From the IMG/VR virus record IMGVR_UViG_3300032299_001137, positions 1-39,914 of that record: DNA of 39,914 bases. The stretch is one strand, 5' to 3'. The DNA comes from a virus. This document shows, one piece after another, positions 23,906 to 32,323 of the stretch (the stretch's first letter is position 1; the number at the start of each line of letters is the position of its first letter). The notes under the pieces are model-generated. The model saw only the letters and a program-made list of their open reading frames with translations. It did not search any database and was not told the DNA's origin. Both the position numbers and the translations under genes were made by a program.

Positions 23906-25918
23906 CTATTGATTAGGCACTGAGGTGGTTGGTAAATTTTCAAAAGGTTCTGGTGGAGTTGCTGGTTTAGGAACTCCCGGCATCATTTGACCTTGAGTTT
24001 GTTCCGACCCTTCTGCTACCTGAGCTATAGGAGACTGACCCTCTGAATTTTGTTGTGGTTGATTTACAGTTTCCGGAGCTGGAGCCATTGCCGGATTTGG
24101 AGGAAGTTGTTGTTGATTTGTCATAATTAATACAGCAGGATCTGTACTTCTTGCAAATTCAATATGCTCTTGTAAGTGCGCAAATATCACAGCACTTTTT
24201 TCTTCATCTAATCTGATATCTATATCATTTAATATAGTTCTATGCCTTAATATATGCTCTTTGTGATCGTCAATTACCAATGCTGGAACTGCTGTTCCTT
24301 TCATAAGCCTTTCATTTTCAGCTTGTATTAAGTTTGACTGATCTACTGGACTTTCCATCATCCCATCTAATCTTCCAGTATTAATAACCTGAGCATATTG
24401 CTGTATCGAGAATTCTTCAGGCTTCATTTGCATTAACTGTTCTGCCATCTGCACTCTTCCGGCAGTGGTACGAGCTAGAGGATTGCCAACATCTACAATT
24501 ACTCTATTAATCTGATCTATGTCAGTGCCTTTAAACTCTACTAAGTATTGCTTATTATTAACACCTACAATAGATGCAACTCTTGGTGCAGTAGCATAGT
24601 CTTGTAGTATTTCTAACACAGCTACTCCCAAATCCTCTACTAATTGAACATATTGATTTTGAAGACCTGATTGAAATTGGATAGCCATGGACTGAACTAA
24701 AGCTAGAGAGTTTCCTGATCTTAGATTTTGTGCTGGATCTGGTGTTCCTCTTGTTACGGAGTTAATACCAGATAATTGTTCCATCTTACCTTCTAGAATA
24801 CTTAAAAAACTAAAAGTCTCTTGAGAGGTTCCTAGTAGATTTAATGGTTCTGGTTTTTCTGTTCCCTGAATAATATTTAATCCACCACCAAGATTCGTAA
24901 TGTCTATATTAGAGCCTGATCTTACAAATAAGTTCTGTGTTGCAAAAGCTATATTGTTTGACATTATGGCAGAATATAGATGGTTGATACCTTCCTGCAA
25001 AGGTAGTAAGTCAAATAGATTAGAATAGCCAAAAGCTGTTCCTAATATCTCATTTGGACTCATTCTAAAAATAGGAATTCTTCTATATGGCAAAGCTTGA
25101 TCGTGAATAATTATGTCTTCTGCTAAAAATACAAGTTCTCTGCCTTCTGGCATAGCGTCTGTTTTTTTATGATACATTGTCCACACTTCAACGTCATCAG
25201 ATTCCACTTTTCTAAATACTTGCAAAGAGTATCTATCTTTTGAAGTTTTAGTATCTAACGCTAGTATTTTTTCTTCAAATTCTGGGTACTTAGCAGCCAA
25301 GTCAAACTTATTCTTGTAAGTTCTTATTAGTAACCAATCGTGATTATTATCTTCTCTATTAACGTCAAATACTACGTCGAAAGGTGACAAGTTTGTAAAC
25401 TTCAAATCCCCTTCGTGTATTTTTTCTCCAGTTTCCTCATCTTCGTCTACGCTTTTTCCAGCAGTAGCGTCCCATTCAATCTTTACATAACCAGCACCTA
25501 GTACTACCGCTAGTTCTACTGCCTTATTTATGTATCGTTCTAGACGTTTTTCACGCATGTAATAGTCTAATAGACCATTCGCTAGAGTTACTTGTGCGTT
25601 TGTCTTATAATCTCCATTAGCAGCTCTAGCCTCCATAGAAGGACGACTGGAAGTAGTCATAACGTACATGTGTTGTGCTAAGTTTCTTATATGGTTTACT
25701 GGTAATTGAGCAAGTTCTCCTTGTTCTCCAGCAAAAGTGATAGTATGTCCGGAATTTGTGTCGGTATAATATGCACCGTGGTAGGTTGACCAGCACGTTC
25801 TTAGTTTTTCTAAGTAGCCATTTGTGGTAAGAGTATCTTTCCAGTCCGTAGCTTTCTCTAACAGGACTGAAGCTGTATCTTTTCCATCTCTAGCTGCAAA
25901 ATATGTTAACTTAGCCAT
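23906..25918 (-). CDS. Portal protein
   Basis: This 670-residue protein follows the large terminase and precedes head genes, as portals do. The N-terminal half contains LPVNHIRNLAQHMYVMTTSSRP and the segment ELAVVLGAGYVKIEWDATAG, typical of portals of podovirus-like or large-portal type; the middle has NEILGTAFGYSNLFDLLPLQ and the LSGINSVTRGTPDPAQNLRSG stretch common in this family. The C-terminal ~70 residues are proline/glutamine-rich and low in complexity. It forms the dodecameric ring for DNA entry and exit. SD GAGGG supports ATG 25918. Confidence 0.85.
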   Translation of the reverse strand: MAKLTYFAARDGKDTASVLLEKATDWKDTLTTNGYLEKLRTCWSTYHGAYYTDTNSGHTITFAGEQGELAQLPVNHIRNLAQHMYVMTTSSRPSMEARAANGDYKTNAQVTLANGLLDYYMREKRLERYINKAVELAVVLGAGYVKIEWDATAGKSVDEDEETGEKIHEGDLKFTNLSPFDVVFDVNREDNNHDWLLIRTYKNKFDLAAKYPEFEEKILALDTKTSKDRYSLQVFRKVESDDVEVWTMYHKKTDAMPEGRELVFLAEDIIIHDQALPYRRIPIFRMSPNEILGTAFGYSNLFDLLPLQEGINHLYSAIMSNNIAFATQNLFVRSGSNIDITNLGGGLNIIQGTEKPEPLNLLGTSQETFSFLSILEGKMEQLSGINSVTRGTPDPAQNLRSGNSLALVQSMAIQFQSGLQNQYVQLVEDLGVAVLEILQDYATAPRVASIVGVNNKQYLVEFKGTDIDQINRVIVDVGNPLARTTAGRVQMAEQLMQMKPEEFSIQQYAQVINTGRLDGMMESPVDQSNLIQAENERLMKGTAVPALVIDDHKEHILRHRTILNDIDIRLDEEKSAVIFAHLQEHIEFARSTDPAVLIMTNQQQLPPNPAMAPAPETVNQPQQNSEGQSPIAQVAEGSEQTQGQMMPGVPKPATPPEPFENLPTTSVPNQ

Positions 25919-25940
25919 TTAACCCTCTACCATTATTTGT

Positions 25941-27377
25941 TTAATTCTTCTTGTAACTAAACATACTTATAAGATGATCCTCAAATTTAGTCCTATCAGA
26001 TCCATTCATTCTAAAAGAAGAGTCTCCATTAATCATACCATATCCTTTAGGATAAGGATTACGAGTATACGCTATGTTACGTACTAAGTAAGCTAGTGAA
26101 TCAATTAAATCGTAGTGACCGCCATCTAAAGAACGGTCATACTCTGTTTTATTTTTATTCCATGTGGCATTTTTTAAATGAAAAATCAACTGTTTACACT
26201 TTGGATTAATAACTAGTCGTTCTTCAGCTATTAATATTCTTATCTGGTTTATCCAAGCATGTTTGTTATCTTTAGCTGTTGGTATAAAGTTTATACCATA
26301 ATCTATATTAAGGTCATTAAGTAAAATCAAGTTGTTATTATCAGAAACTCTTAAAAATGGTTTTTTTAATCCCCACAATTCAGTTTCTGTTTTTTTAACC
26401 GAAGCTGCTAAATTAGCCGTAGTGAAAGACTTTCCTCTAAATGTTGCCTCATCCTCTATCACGATCTTGCCAGTAATAAAATCATAATAAGCATATAAAA
26501 TACCTGTCAAATCTTTAACTCCGATATCCATAGAAACATAACAATCGTAATACGGAGGTTTTTGGTAGTTTTTTACTATATGTTTGAGAGTTTCGTCATT
26601 AGCTTCTGGTATAACCGCATGGTCTTCATCGGTTATCATTATATTCAGATACTCTCTTTTAAAGTCTACAGAATCATATCCACCAACTTCTTCAGCAAAT
26701 CCATCGATATCTTCTTTTGTATATCTAGGACATTGGTAAATATCTCTATTTATTAGTGTTTCTTTGAATTCAGCTTCTTTAACTATTGACCAAAACTCAT
26801 GACCTTGGGATCTTGGTAGAGTTGATATCAAAAGCATTGGTCCTTTTGTGGAGTTTAGCTTAGGATATAAAACTGATTTTAAACCGTACTTTAAATCGTT
26901 CATGAATCCGCACTCGTCGATTATTATCATGTGAGCTTTTGGACCTCGGGCAGACTCTATTTCTTCAGCATTAAATCCGTACAGTTCTAATTTACTTTTA
27001 GTAGATGGGAATATATATGAAGAAGAATCTCTATCGAACTTGGGTTTTAAATCTTGAGGACATGATTTGAATATTTCTTCGAAAGTGGACTTTACGATCT
27101 TTTTGCCCTGTTTAAGTCTTGGAGCAACATAACATATAGTGATGTTGTTACGACACATTAACTCTTCTACTGCTATACCTAATGCACCGAAACTTTTTCC
27201 AGACTGTCTGGAGAATAGTGCTACGTGAGTTTTTCTTTTTTTACTTTTTAACTGATCTCTGAGTATTTTTTGATTAGAATCCAATAGAAAATCGGTAATT
27301 TTACCTTTTCTCCAAAGTATTTCTCTAGCTTGTTGTGGTGTTATTGAAAGAGGTAGATCATTGTTCTGCATTGTCAT
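25941..27377 (-). CDS. terL: Terminase large subunit
   Basis: This 478-residue packaging motor has a Walker A-type loop FSRQSGKS (55-62), Walker B MIIIDECGF (150-158), coupling motif STLPRS (185-190), and a C-terminal nuclease with MDIGVKD (283-289; first catalytic aspartate D284) and a distal GGHYDLIDSLAYL segment carrying the last acidic residues. It couples ATP hydrolysis to DNA translocation into the prohead and cuts concatemers. ATG 27377 is preceded by AGG at a good distance and overlaps the end of the small-subunit gene by 20 bases, indicating translational coupling. Identification is firm. Confidence 0.93.
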   Translation of the reverse strand: MTMQNNDLPLSITPQQAREILWRKGKITDFLLDSNQKILRDQLKSKKRKTHVALFSRQSGKSFGALGIAVEELMCRNNITICYVAPRLKQGKKIVKSTFEEIFKSCPQDLKPKFDRDSSSYIFPSTKSKLELYGFNAEEIESARGPKAHMIIIDECGFMNDLKYGLKSVLYPKLNSTKGPMLLISTLPRSQGHEFWSIVKEAEFKETLINRDIYQCPRYTKEDIDGFAEEVGGYDSVDFKREYLNIMITDEDHAVIPEANDETLKHIVKNYQKPPYYDCYVSMDIGVKDLTGILYAYYDFITGKIVIEDEATFRGKSFTTANLAASVKKTETELWGLKKPFLRVSDNNNLILLNDLNIDYGINFIPTAKDNKHAWINQIRILIAEERLVINPKCKQLIFHLKNATWNKNKTEYDRSLDGGHYDLIDSLAYLVRNIAYTRNPYPKGYGMINGDSSFRMNGSDRTKFEDHLISMFSYKKN

Positions 27378-27777
27378 CTACAACCTGTAAAGCAAGCTGT
27401 AACAATTGATCATTTGTCAACTTGGATTCTTTTTTAGAAGACTTTTTATCCTCTACTACAGATTTCCCTCTTATTAACATTAAGCTCTTAACGTATATCT
27501 CAAAAGCTTTAACTTCATTAAACTCTAGTGGTGCTCTTTTAGCTGCTTGATACAGTCTACTAATCTCTAGTTTACAAAGTTCTTCTTCGTTAGTCCCTAC
27601 TGCAATCGGGCTTTCAGTAAACTTAGCGATGTCTTCCAGATGTCTTAGTTTACTCTTAGTAACCTCTAAGTCTTCCTGTAGTTTTAGATTAGTTGATGTG
27701 AGTTTAGAGGCGTACTCTCTGAGTTCTTTGTTTTCGTTAACTATATCTTTAATATCGTCAGCAGAGTATAGTTTCAT
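27358..27777 (-). CDS. terS: Terminase small subunit (probable)
   Basis: I start at ATG 27777 (MKLYSADDIKDIVNENKE), preceded by AGAAGG, rather than an in-frame start at 27792. The 139-residue helical protein has an N-terminal coiled coil, a central EEELCKLEISRLYQAAKRAP segment and a LEFNEVKAFEIYVKSL helix, then a lysine-rich, glutamine-rich tail. Size and position directly before the large terminase indicate the DNA-recognition subunit, which forms a ring on the packaging site. No classical HTH is obvious. The nearby palindromic region at 28238-28305 is a candidate site for it. Confidence 0.7.
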   Translation of the reverse strand: MKLYSADDIKDIVNENKELREYASKLTSTNLKLQEDLEVTKSKLRHLEDIAKFTESPIAVGTNEEELCKLEISRLYQAAKRAPLEFNEVKAFEIYVKSLMLIRGKSVVEDKKSSKKESKLTNDQLLQLALQVVDDNAEQ

Positions 27778-27778
27778 A

Positions 27779-28063
27779 TTACCTTCTAGCAAATCCTACA
27801 GCGGCTTTTATAGAGTCATTCTGCTTTTGGACATTTTCTACGTCAGAAGTAAGTGATTTAATCTTACCTTCTAACTCTTTGGTAGACTTATTTAGTATTT
27901 CTATCATCTCTTTGTTAATTTGCTTCTGTTCGATTACTTTTAGACATAGTAAATAGGCTAAGATAGCGATAAGACATAGCGCATCTGCAAAGGAACCTGA
28001 AAATGCTATTATTCGTGTTATGAAGAGACAAAGGAGTACGAAGATAAGCTGTAAACTTTTCAT
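27779..28063 (-). CDS. Small membrane protein with coiled coil
   Basis: This 94-residue protein has two closely spaced hydrophobic helices (about 5-21 and 26-42) followed by a charged coiled coil (KEMIEILNKSTKELEGKIKS...) and a basic end GFARR. It is the first gene of the leftward arm, about 90 bases after a late-promoter motif, with SD AGGTGAT. Two-helix membrane proteins next to terminase genes are sometimes holins; an anchoring role in packaging is another option. Family not recognised. Confidence 0.55.
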   Translation of the reverse strand: MKSLQLIFVLLCLFITRIIAFSGSFADALCLIAILAYLLCLKVIEQKQINKEMIEILNKSTKELEGKIKSLTSDVENVQKQNDSIKAAVGFARR

Positions 28064-28153
28064 TAATCACCTATGTAAAAAGAGACATTGTGTTAATTGC
28101 TCGTTCTATTATAACATGCTCCACTAGGAGTAGCCAAACTTACGTTGTCTCAA

Positions 28154-28165
28154 GTATATTTGTTA
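28154..28165 (-). promoter_or_regulatory. Late-promoter motif before the terminase unit
   Basis: Read leftward: TAACAAATATAC followed by TTGAG, matching the capsid-unit motif over 17 positions with one difference (C versus T). It is about 90 bases before the first leftward gene. Confidence 0.6.
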
Positions 28166-28180
28166 CTTTTAAAAAATAAT

Positions 28181-28210
28181 TTGCAGCTTTTTAAAACTTA
28201 AGTGTATAAT
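28181..28210 (+). promoter_or_regulatory. Sigma70-like promoter, rightward
   Basis: TTGCAG (28181-28186) and TATAAT (28205-28210) are separated by 18 bases. This is a plausible early promoter for the rightward arm, read by host RNA polymerase, and it would transcribe through the palindromes before the endolysin. Confidence 0.45.
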
Positions 28211-28237
28211 ACAATTACTATACAGTATACGCAATTT

Positions 28238-28263
28238 TCGCAGCGAGATTAAACGAGCTGCGA
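28238..28263. repeat. Perfect 7-base inverted repeat
   Basis: TCGCAGC (28238-28244) is repeated inverted as GCTGCGA (28257-28263) with a 12-base spacer. It is GC-rich against a very AT-rich background. It could be an operator, an RNA hairpin in the early transcript, or a terminase site. Confidence 0.55.
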
Positions 28264-28305
28264 TACGTATATTAGTATAACTCAATAGTATACTAATCTT
28301 CGTAT
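28263..28305. repeat. 17-base imperfect inverted repeat
   Basis: Arms at 28263-28279 and 28289-28305 match at 14 of 17 positions, including a perfect 9-base core ATTAGTATA/TATACTAAT around a 9-base spacer. It lies between the early promoter and the rightward late motif, a suitable place for a regulator or packaging protein. Confidence 0.55.
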
Positions 28306-28377
28306 ATTTATGTTTTCTACCCCATTACTAAATAGTTAATTTTATTGGTGACGCAAAGCATCTTTAAAGATAAATAA

Positions 28378-28392
28378 TAACAACTGTACATA
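28378..28392 (+). promoter_or_regulatory. Late-promoter motif before the endolysin
   Basis: TAACAACTGTACATA differs at one base from the 15-base motif before the scaffold gene, but lies on the opposite strand. It is followed at once by ATGGAGG (SD) and the endolysin start at 28408. This links lysis to virion genes in timing. Confidence 0.6.
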
Positions 28393-28407
28393 ATGGAGGT
28401 TTTTTTT

Positions 28408-28809
28408 ATGATAACATTTAAAAGAAACGAAAACAAGCAATTAAGCAAGCATTTTAACAGTAAAGAATTTGAGTGTAAATGTGGAAAATGCGACAACCAG
28501 ATAATTTCCGAAAAACTAATAGAAAAACTTGAGCAAATTAGAACACAATATGGTCAACCTTTGGTTATAAACTCTGGCTATAGATGTCCAGATCACAATA
28601 AGGCTATCGGGAGCCACCCTTCAAGTACTCACACGCAAGGATTAGCTGCTGATATTGCTCCAAAAATAATTACAGTAGACAGCTTGGATGCAGTATATGA
28701 ATTGTGTTATGATATATTTGATAACATTGGTGATGGTAGATCTAAAAGGTTCATTCACGTAGATGTGAGAGATCCTAAACCAAATGGCAAAAGAAAGTGG
28801 TTATACTAA
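28408..28809 (+). CDS. Peptidase M15 endolysin
   Basis: I start at ATG 28408, 8 bases after GGAGG; an earlier in-frame ATG at 28393 overlaps that SD. The 133-residue protein is a zinc peptidase of the M15A type (D-Ala-D-Ala carboxypeptidase-like): INSGYRCPDHNKAIGS (54-69), zinc ligands H75 and D82 in STHTQGLAADI, and H117 in FIHVDVR. A CKCGKCD cluster near residue 23 is common in this phage subfamily. It cleaves peptidoglycan cross-links for host lysis. No signal peptide is present, so it needs a holin. The late motif just upstream explains late expression from the otherwise early strand. Confidence 0.9.
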   Translation: MITFKRNENKQLSKHFNSKEFECKCGKCDNQIISEKLIEKLEQIRTQYGQPLVINSGYRCPDHNKAIGSHPSSTHTQGLAADIAPKIITVDSLDAVYELCYDIFDNIGDGRSKRFIHVDVRDPKPNGKRKWLY

Positions 28810-29078
28810 TGAAAAAAGGTAGAATGAATAACCTGTATGAAAAAATAGCAAAGAAAACAGGCTTGAGTAAACACGATATAAATGGTATACTCAAAGTTAC
28901 TAGTTACGAATTAGTAGAAATCTTAAAAGAAGAACAAAGATTTTACTGGGATGGACTTGGTTTATTCTTTGTAAACATAAAAGATACTGGACTATCTGTT
29001 AGAATAAAGCTTTCCGAAGAAACGTATGAACGATTAAATATTAAGAAGGAAAAATCTGATGAAATTATATTTGAATGA
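28809..29078 (+). CDS. HU/IHF-like DNA-binding protein
   Basis: ATG 28809 overlaps the endolysin stop (TAATG). The 89-residue product has the HU dimer core: TGLSKHDINGILKVTSYELV resembles the two HU N-terminal helices, and FYWDGLGLFFVNI resembles the strand with the glycine-loop (GLG.F). The DNA-gripping arm with its RNPxTG motif is missing; the C-terminus is short (SVRIKLSEETYERLNI). Phage-encoded HU-like proteins of this kind are known. It may organise phage DNA or act only through protein contacts. A later ATG at 28824 is possible. Confidence 0.7.
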   Translation: MKKGRMNNLYEKIAKKTGLSKHDINGILKVTSYELVEILKEEQRFYWDGLGLFFVNIKDTGLSVRIKLSEETYERLNIKKEKSDEIIFE

Positions 29079-29421
29079 TAAACAAAAATCTTACTTATTA
29101 GAAATCCTTAGAGCTTCAGAGAATAACGCTGTAAATGGTAAAGATCTGGAGTTAGCACAAGCTTTTAATAACCTATATACAAAAATAAAACCCGATAACG
29201 CTGCTTTTGTTTCTCTAAAAAGAGATGAAGCAGATACAGTGGTTGAATTTTGTGAAATTGTTAGACAATCCCTCGATAAAGCCGCTAATTTCTTAGAAAG
29301 CAATGCAGACAAAACAGAAGAAGAAAAAGAAGAATTAAGAGGACAGATAAATACTGCTAGAGAAGAAATAGATGGTATAATTACTCAATTGATGGAAAAA
29401 ATTAGGAGTAATCCTGTATGA
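29059..29421 (+). CDS. Helical hypothetical protein
   Basis: This 120-residue protein overlaps the HU-like gene by 20 bases and the AAA+ gene by 4, so it belongs to the same operon. The whole chain is predicted helical by composition: an N-terminal half with SYLLEILRASENNAV and a charged C-terminal coiled coil (TEEEKEELRGQINTAREEID). Five residues from its end the gene is coupled to the ATPase, which suggests a partner or adaptor of that enzyme. No recognised family. Confidence 0.55.
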   Translation: MKLYLNDKQKSYLLEILRASENNAVNGKDLELAQAFNNLYTKIKPDNAAFVSLKRDEADTVVEFCEIVRQSLDKAANFLESNADKTEEEKEELRGQINTAREEIDGIITQLMEKIRSNPV

Positions 29422-30443
29422 TATCTTTAAACAGGTTTATAGCAGACCGTGAATCAGAAGATTCTGAGACAATTGAAAACTCTGCAGATAAAATTTGGTT
29501 TAAATTTGAAAGTCCGTCCGGATTTTTCTACAGTCCTTTTATAAAAAGTAAACAAGTAGTTAAATATTTTGAAAATGCAGAAGTTTTAGCTAATTCATTA
29601 GGTAAAAAAGATGACTATGAAATACAAACGAATAATCTTGCTTTAGTTTATGAGAAAAATAATCCGAACTCCTCACCGGAAATTCTTCCAAATGGAGTAT
29701 ATTTTCATGAATATGGAGGAGGAGGGCTTCCTGAAAGATTGTCTCCAATGGATTTAAGAGATGATAATTATGTAAATATAATGAATAGTTTAGATTCTTT
29801 AGATGAAAGCATCGAGGATTTTTCTAACAATAAAGAACTATATGAAGACACTAAAACTAACTATAAACTAGGAGTCTTATTATTTGGTCCTCCGGGAACT
29901 GGAAAAACCAGCTACATGAGAGAATTTATTAGAAAGAAAAAAGATGCTGTAGTTATTTTCATGGATGCGGTTCCTTCTAGAAAATTCTTACAAAAATTAG
30001 AGTCTTCCACTAAGAATAGATTAAAAATATTAGTATTCGAAGAAGCAGTTTCTTTGCTAGAAGACAGTGATGACATTAGAAGTATGTTAGATTTCCTAGA
30101 CGGATCTAAGTCAATTTCCAATGCTATATACTTCTTATCTACTAACTACCCAGAAGCTATTCCTGAAAACGTAGTTAGAAATGGAAGGATTGATTTGTTT
30201 GTAAGAGTTGACTTTCCAAATATAGAAGCAAGAAAAAAACTAATTAACTTATATTTAAAAAGAGAAGCTACTGAAGATGAGCTTAAATTGACAGAAAATA
30301 TGCCAATTGTTGATATTCGTGAAATTTGTTTTTGTCATAAGAAAACCTTTAAATCTCTACCAGAGTGTGCTAAAATAATTGAAGAAAAAAACAAAATGCT
30401 GAAAAAACATTTTGGTAAATCGAGAGAAATTAGACTTAATTAA
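29418..30443 (+). CDS. AAA+ ATPase, Bcs1/FtsH-like core
   Basis: This 341-residue protein has a phage-specific N-terminal domain (1-145) and one AAA+ core: Walker A GPPGTGKT (157-164), Walker B ILVFEE (204-209), sensor 1 asparagine in STNYPEAIPE (N243), and an arginine-finger region NVVRNGRIDLFVRV (251-264). The Walker B first acidic residue is glutamate (E208) in place of the usual aspartate. The C-terminus is a basic helix. The family is an unfoldase/remodelling type; the substrate is unknown. It lies before the ribonucleotide reductase and after a helical protein to which it is translationally coupled. Confidence 0.8.
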   Translation: MISLNRFIADRESEDSETIENSADKIWFKFESPSGFFYSPFIKSKQVVKYFENAEVLANSLGKKDDYEIQTNNLALVYEKNNPNSSPEILPNGVYFHEYGGGGLPERLSPMDLRDDNYVNIMNSLDSLDESIEDFSNNKELYEDTKTNYKLGVLLFGPPGTGKTSYMREFIRKKKDAVVIFMDAVPSRKFLQKLESSTKNRLKILVFEEAVSLLEDSDDIRSMLDFLDGSKSISNAIYFLSTNYPEAIPENVVRNGRIDLFVRVDFPNIEARKKLINLYLKREATEDELKLTENMPIVDIREICFCHKKTFKSLPECAKIIEEKNKMLKKHFGKSREIRLN

Positions 30444-30461
30444 TATCTAAAGGTGGTGGAA

Positions 30462-32312
30462 GTGAATAAGTCGAATAAACTATTATCCGAAATAGTTGCC
30501 TATAGAACCTATGCTAAGCACTTAAAGGCGATAAATAGAAGAGAAAGTTTAGAAGAGACTATAAACAGAAACCTTACCATGTACTTAGAAAAATATCCAA
30601 AGTTAAGCAGGGATATAATTAAAGCATTTAAACAGGTCCACGACTTTAATGTAATGCCATCAATGAGATCATTACAATTTGGAGGAGAGGCTATTCTAAG
30701 AAACAATGTAAGATTATTCAATTGCTCCTTTGCCAACATCACATATCCTAGAATTTTCGCAGAATCGTTATTTCTATTACTATCTGGAACAGGATTTGGA
30801 TATTCTGTACAGAAGCATCATATTGAGCAATTACCAAGCATTAGAACTCCAAAAGAAGAAGGAATTTACGTAGTTCACGATTCTATTGAAGGATGGGCGG
30901 AAGCACTTAATCAACTCATGTCTGCTTATTTTTTTGGAGCAATTAGACCTATTTTTGATTTTTCTAGAGTTAGACAAAAAGGATCATATTTAGTAACTAC
31001 TGGAGCAAAAGCCCCCGGACCAGAACCTCTTAAAAATATGCTTGTTAAGGTTGAGGAGATGTTAAGATCTTCTCAAGGTAGAAAATTAAAATCTTTAGAA
31101 GTTCATGATGTTATATGTTTAGTTGCTGATTGTGTTCTATCTGGAGGAATTCGTAGAGCCGCTTTAATATCTCTTTTTGATAGAAATGATACAGCAATGT
31201 TAACTTCTAAACATGGCAACTGGTGGGAAAAGCACCCTCACAGAGCTAGGGCTAATAATTCAGCAGTACTTCCTAGACAAGATACGACTTTTGAAGAGTT
31301 TAAAAATGTATACGACATGTGTATTGCTTCAAATGCTGGGGAACCCGGATTTTTTTGGACCAATAATGTAGAATGGGGAACAAATCCTTGCGCAGAAATC
31401 GGGTTACAATCAAATCAATTTTGTAACCTAACAACTACTAATCTAACAGGTATAAAAAATGAAAAAGACTTTGAGAATAGAGTCTACGCTGCTTCTTTGC
31501 TTGGAACGTTGCAAGCAGGTTTCACAGATTTCCCATATCTCTCCGAGAAATGGAGAACTGTTACGGAAAACGAGGCACTTATTGGGTGTAGCTTCACAGG
31601 AATTGCAGACGCTAGTGGACTCACAGGAGATCAATTACAAAAGGCAGCGAAACTCGTACTCGAAGTCAATGAAAAATATTCAAAAAAAATTGGAATTAAT
31701 CAAGCAGCAAGAGCAACAGCAATTAAACCAGAAGGAACAGCCAGTTGTGTACTCGGGTCCAGTTCAGGAATTCACGCTAGACATTCAGAGTATTATCTCA
31801 GACGAGTCAGAATGAATAAAGATGATGAACTTACTAGATACTTATCTAGAACAATACCGGAATTGATAGAAAATGATATTTTTTCTTCAAGTGGCGTAGT
31901 AGTTACTATTCCTCAAGAATCCCCAGCAGGAGCCATAACTAGACATAAAGAAACTGCCACAAATCTTTTCGAAAGAGTCAAACACTATTACAATAATTGG
32001 GTATTACCGGGGCATAGGACTGGGGATAATACTCATAATATTAGCTGCACTATAAATTACAAACCAGAAGAAGCTGCTTTGTTATTAGAGCAATTATGGA
32101 GAGATAGATTTGAGTATGCTGCGGTAAGTCTATTGCCGTTTTCAGATGCTGTATATCAACAAGCTCCTTTTGAAGATTGTAATAGAGAGACATTTGATAA
32201 ATACAATAAAATAGTACAAGATATTGATTTGACTAAAATTCTAGAATTAGAAGATAATACTAATAGAGTAGAACAAGTCGCTTGCAGTGGCGGTCTTTGT
32301 GAAATTACCTAA
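30462..32312 (+). CDS. nrdJ: B12-dependent ribonucleoside-triphosphate reductase (class II)
   Basis: It reduces ribonucleotides to deoxyribonucleotides using adenosylcobalamin. GTG 30462 after AAAGGTGG is the likely start (in-frame GTG 30453 is the alternative); numbering below is from 30453. The cysteine pattern matches Lactobacillus leichmannii RTPR: FNCSF (C91), NPCAE (radical C313, with N311 and E315), QFCN (C324, 11 residues on, as in C408/C419), and the C-terminal redox pair C611/C616 in ACSGGLCEIT. At ~616 residues it is shorter than the ~740-residue bacterial enzyme, so some peripheral segments are lost. It supplies DNA precursors independent of oxygen; dUTPase lies downstream in the same arm. 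Confidence 0.92.
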   Translation: MNKSNKLLSEIVAYRTYAKHLKAINRRESLEETINRNLTMYLEKYPKLSRDIIKAFKQVHDFNVMPSMRSLQFGGEAILRNNVRLFNCSFANITYPRIFAESLFLLLSGTGFGYSVQKHHIEQLPSIRTPKEEGIYVVHDSIEGWAEALNQLMSAYFFGAIRPIFDFSRVRQKGSYLVTTGAKAPGPEPLKNMLVKVEEMLRSSQGRKLKSLEVHDVICLVADCVLSGGIRRAALISLFDRNDTAMLTSKHGNWWEKHPHRARANNSAVLPRQDTTFEEFKNVYDMCIASNAGEPGFFWTNNVEWGTNPCAEIGLQSNQFCNLTTTNLTGIKNEKDFENRVYAASLLGTLQAGFTDFPYLSEKWRTVTENEALIGCSFTGIADASGLTGDQLQKAAKLVLEVNEKYSKKIGINQAARATAIKPEGTASCVLGSSSGIHARHSEYYLRRVRMNKDDELTRYLSRTIPELIENDIFSSSGVVVTIPQESPAGAITRHKETATNLFERVKHYYNNWVLPGHRTGDNTHNISCTINYKPEEAALLLEQLWRDRFEYAAVSLLPFSDAVYQQAPFEDCNRETFDKYNKIVQDIDLTKILELEDNTNRVEQVACSGGLCEIT

Positions 32313-32323
32313 AAGGATGTATA

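Larger units (their letters stand above)
28064..28407. other. Divergent intergenic control region
   Basis: This is the only stretch over 300 bases without a gene. It separates the two arms and holds a leftward late motif, a rightward sigma70-like promoter, a perfect 7-base inverted repeat, a 17-base imperfect inverted repeat and a rightward late motif. A small CTCC-ACTA-GGAG hairpin lies at 28119-28130 in the leftward leader. No coding frame was seen. It could also hold the packaging site or an origin (inference from position next to the terminase genes). Confidence 0.6.

Noticed and set aside
31459-31815. 118-codon frame inside the ribonucleotide reductase gene
   Set aside because: It overlaps the active-site region of a firmly identified enzyme in another frame and has no SD.
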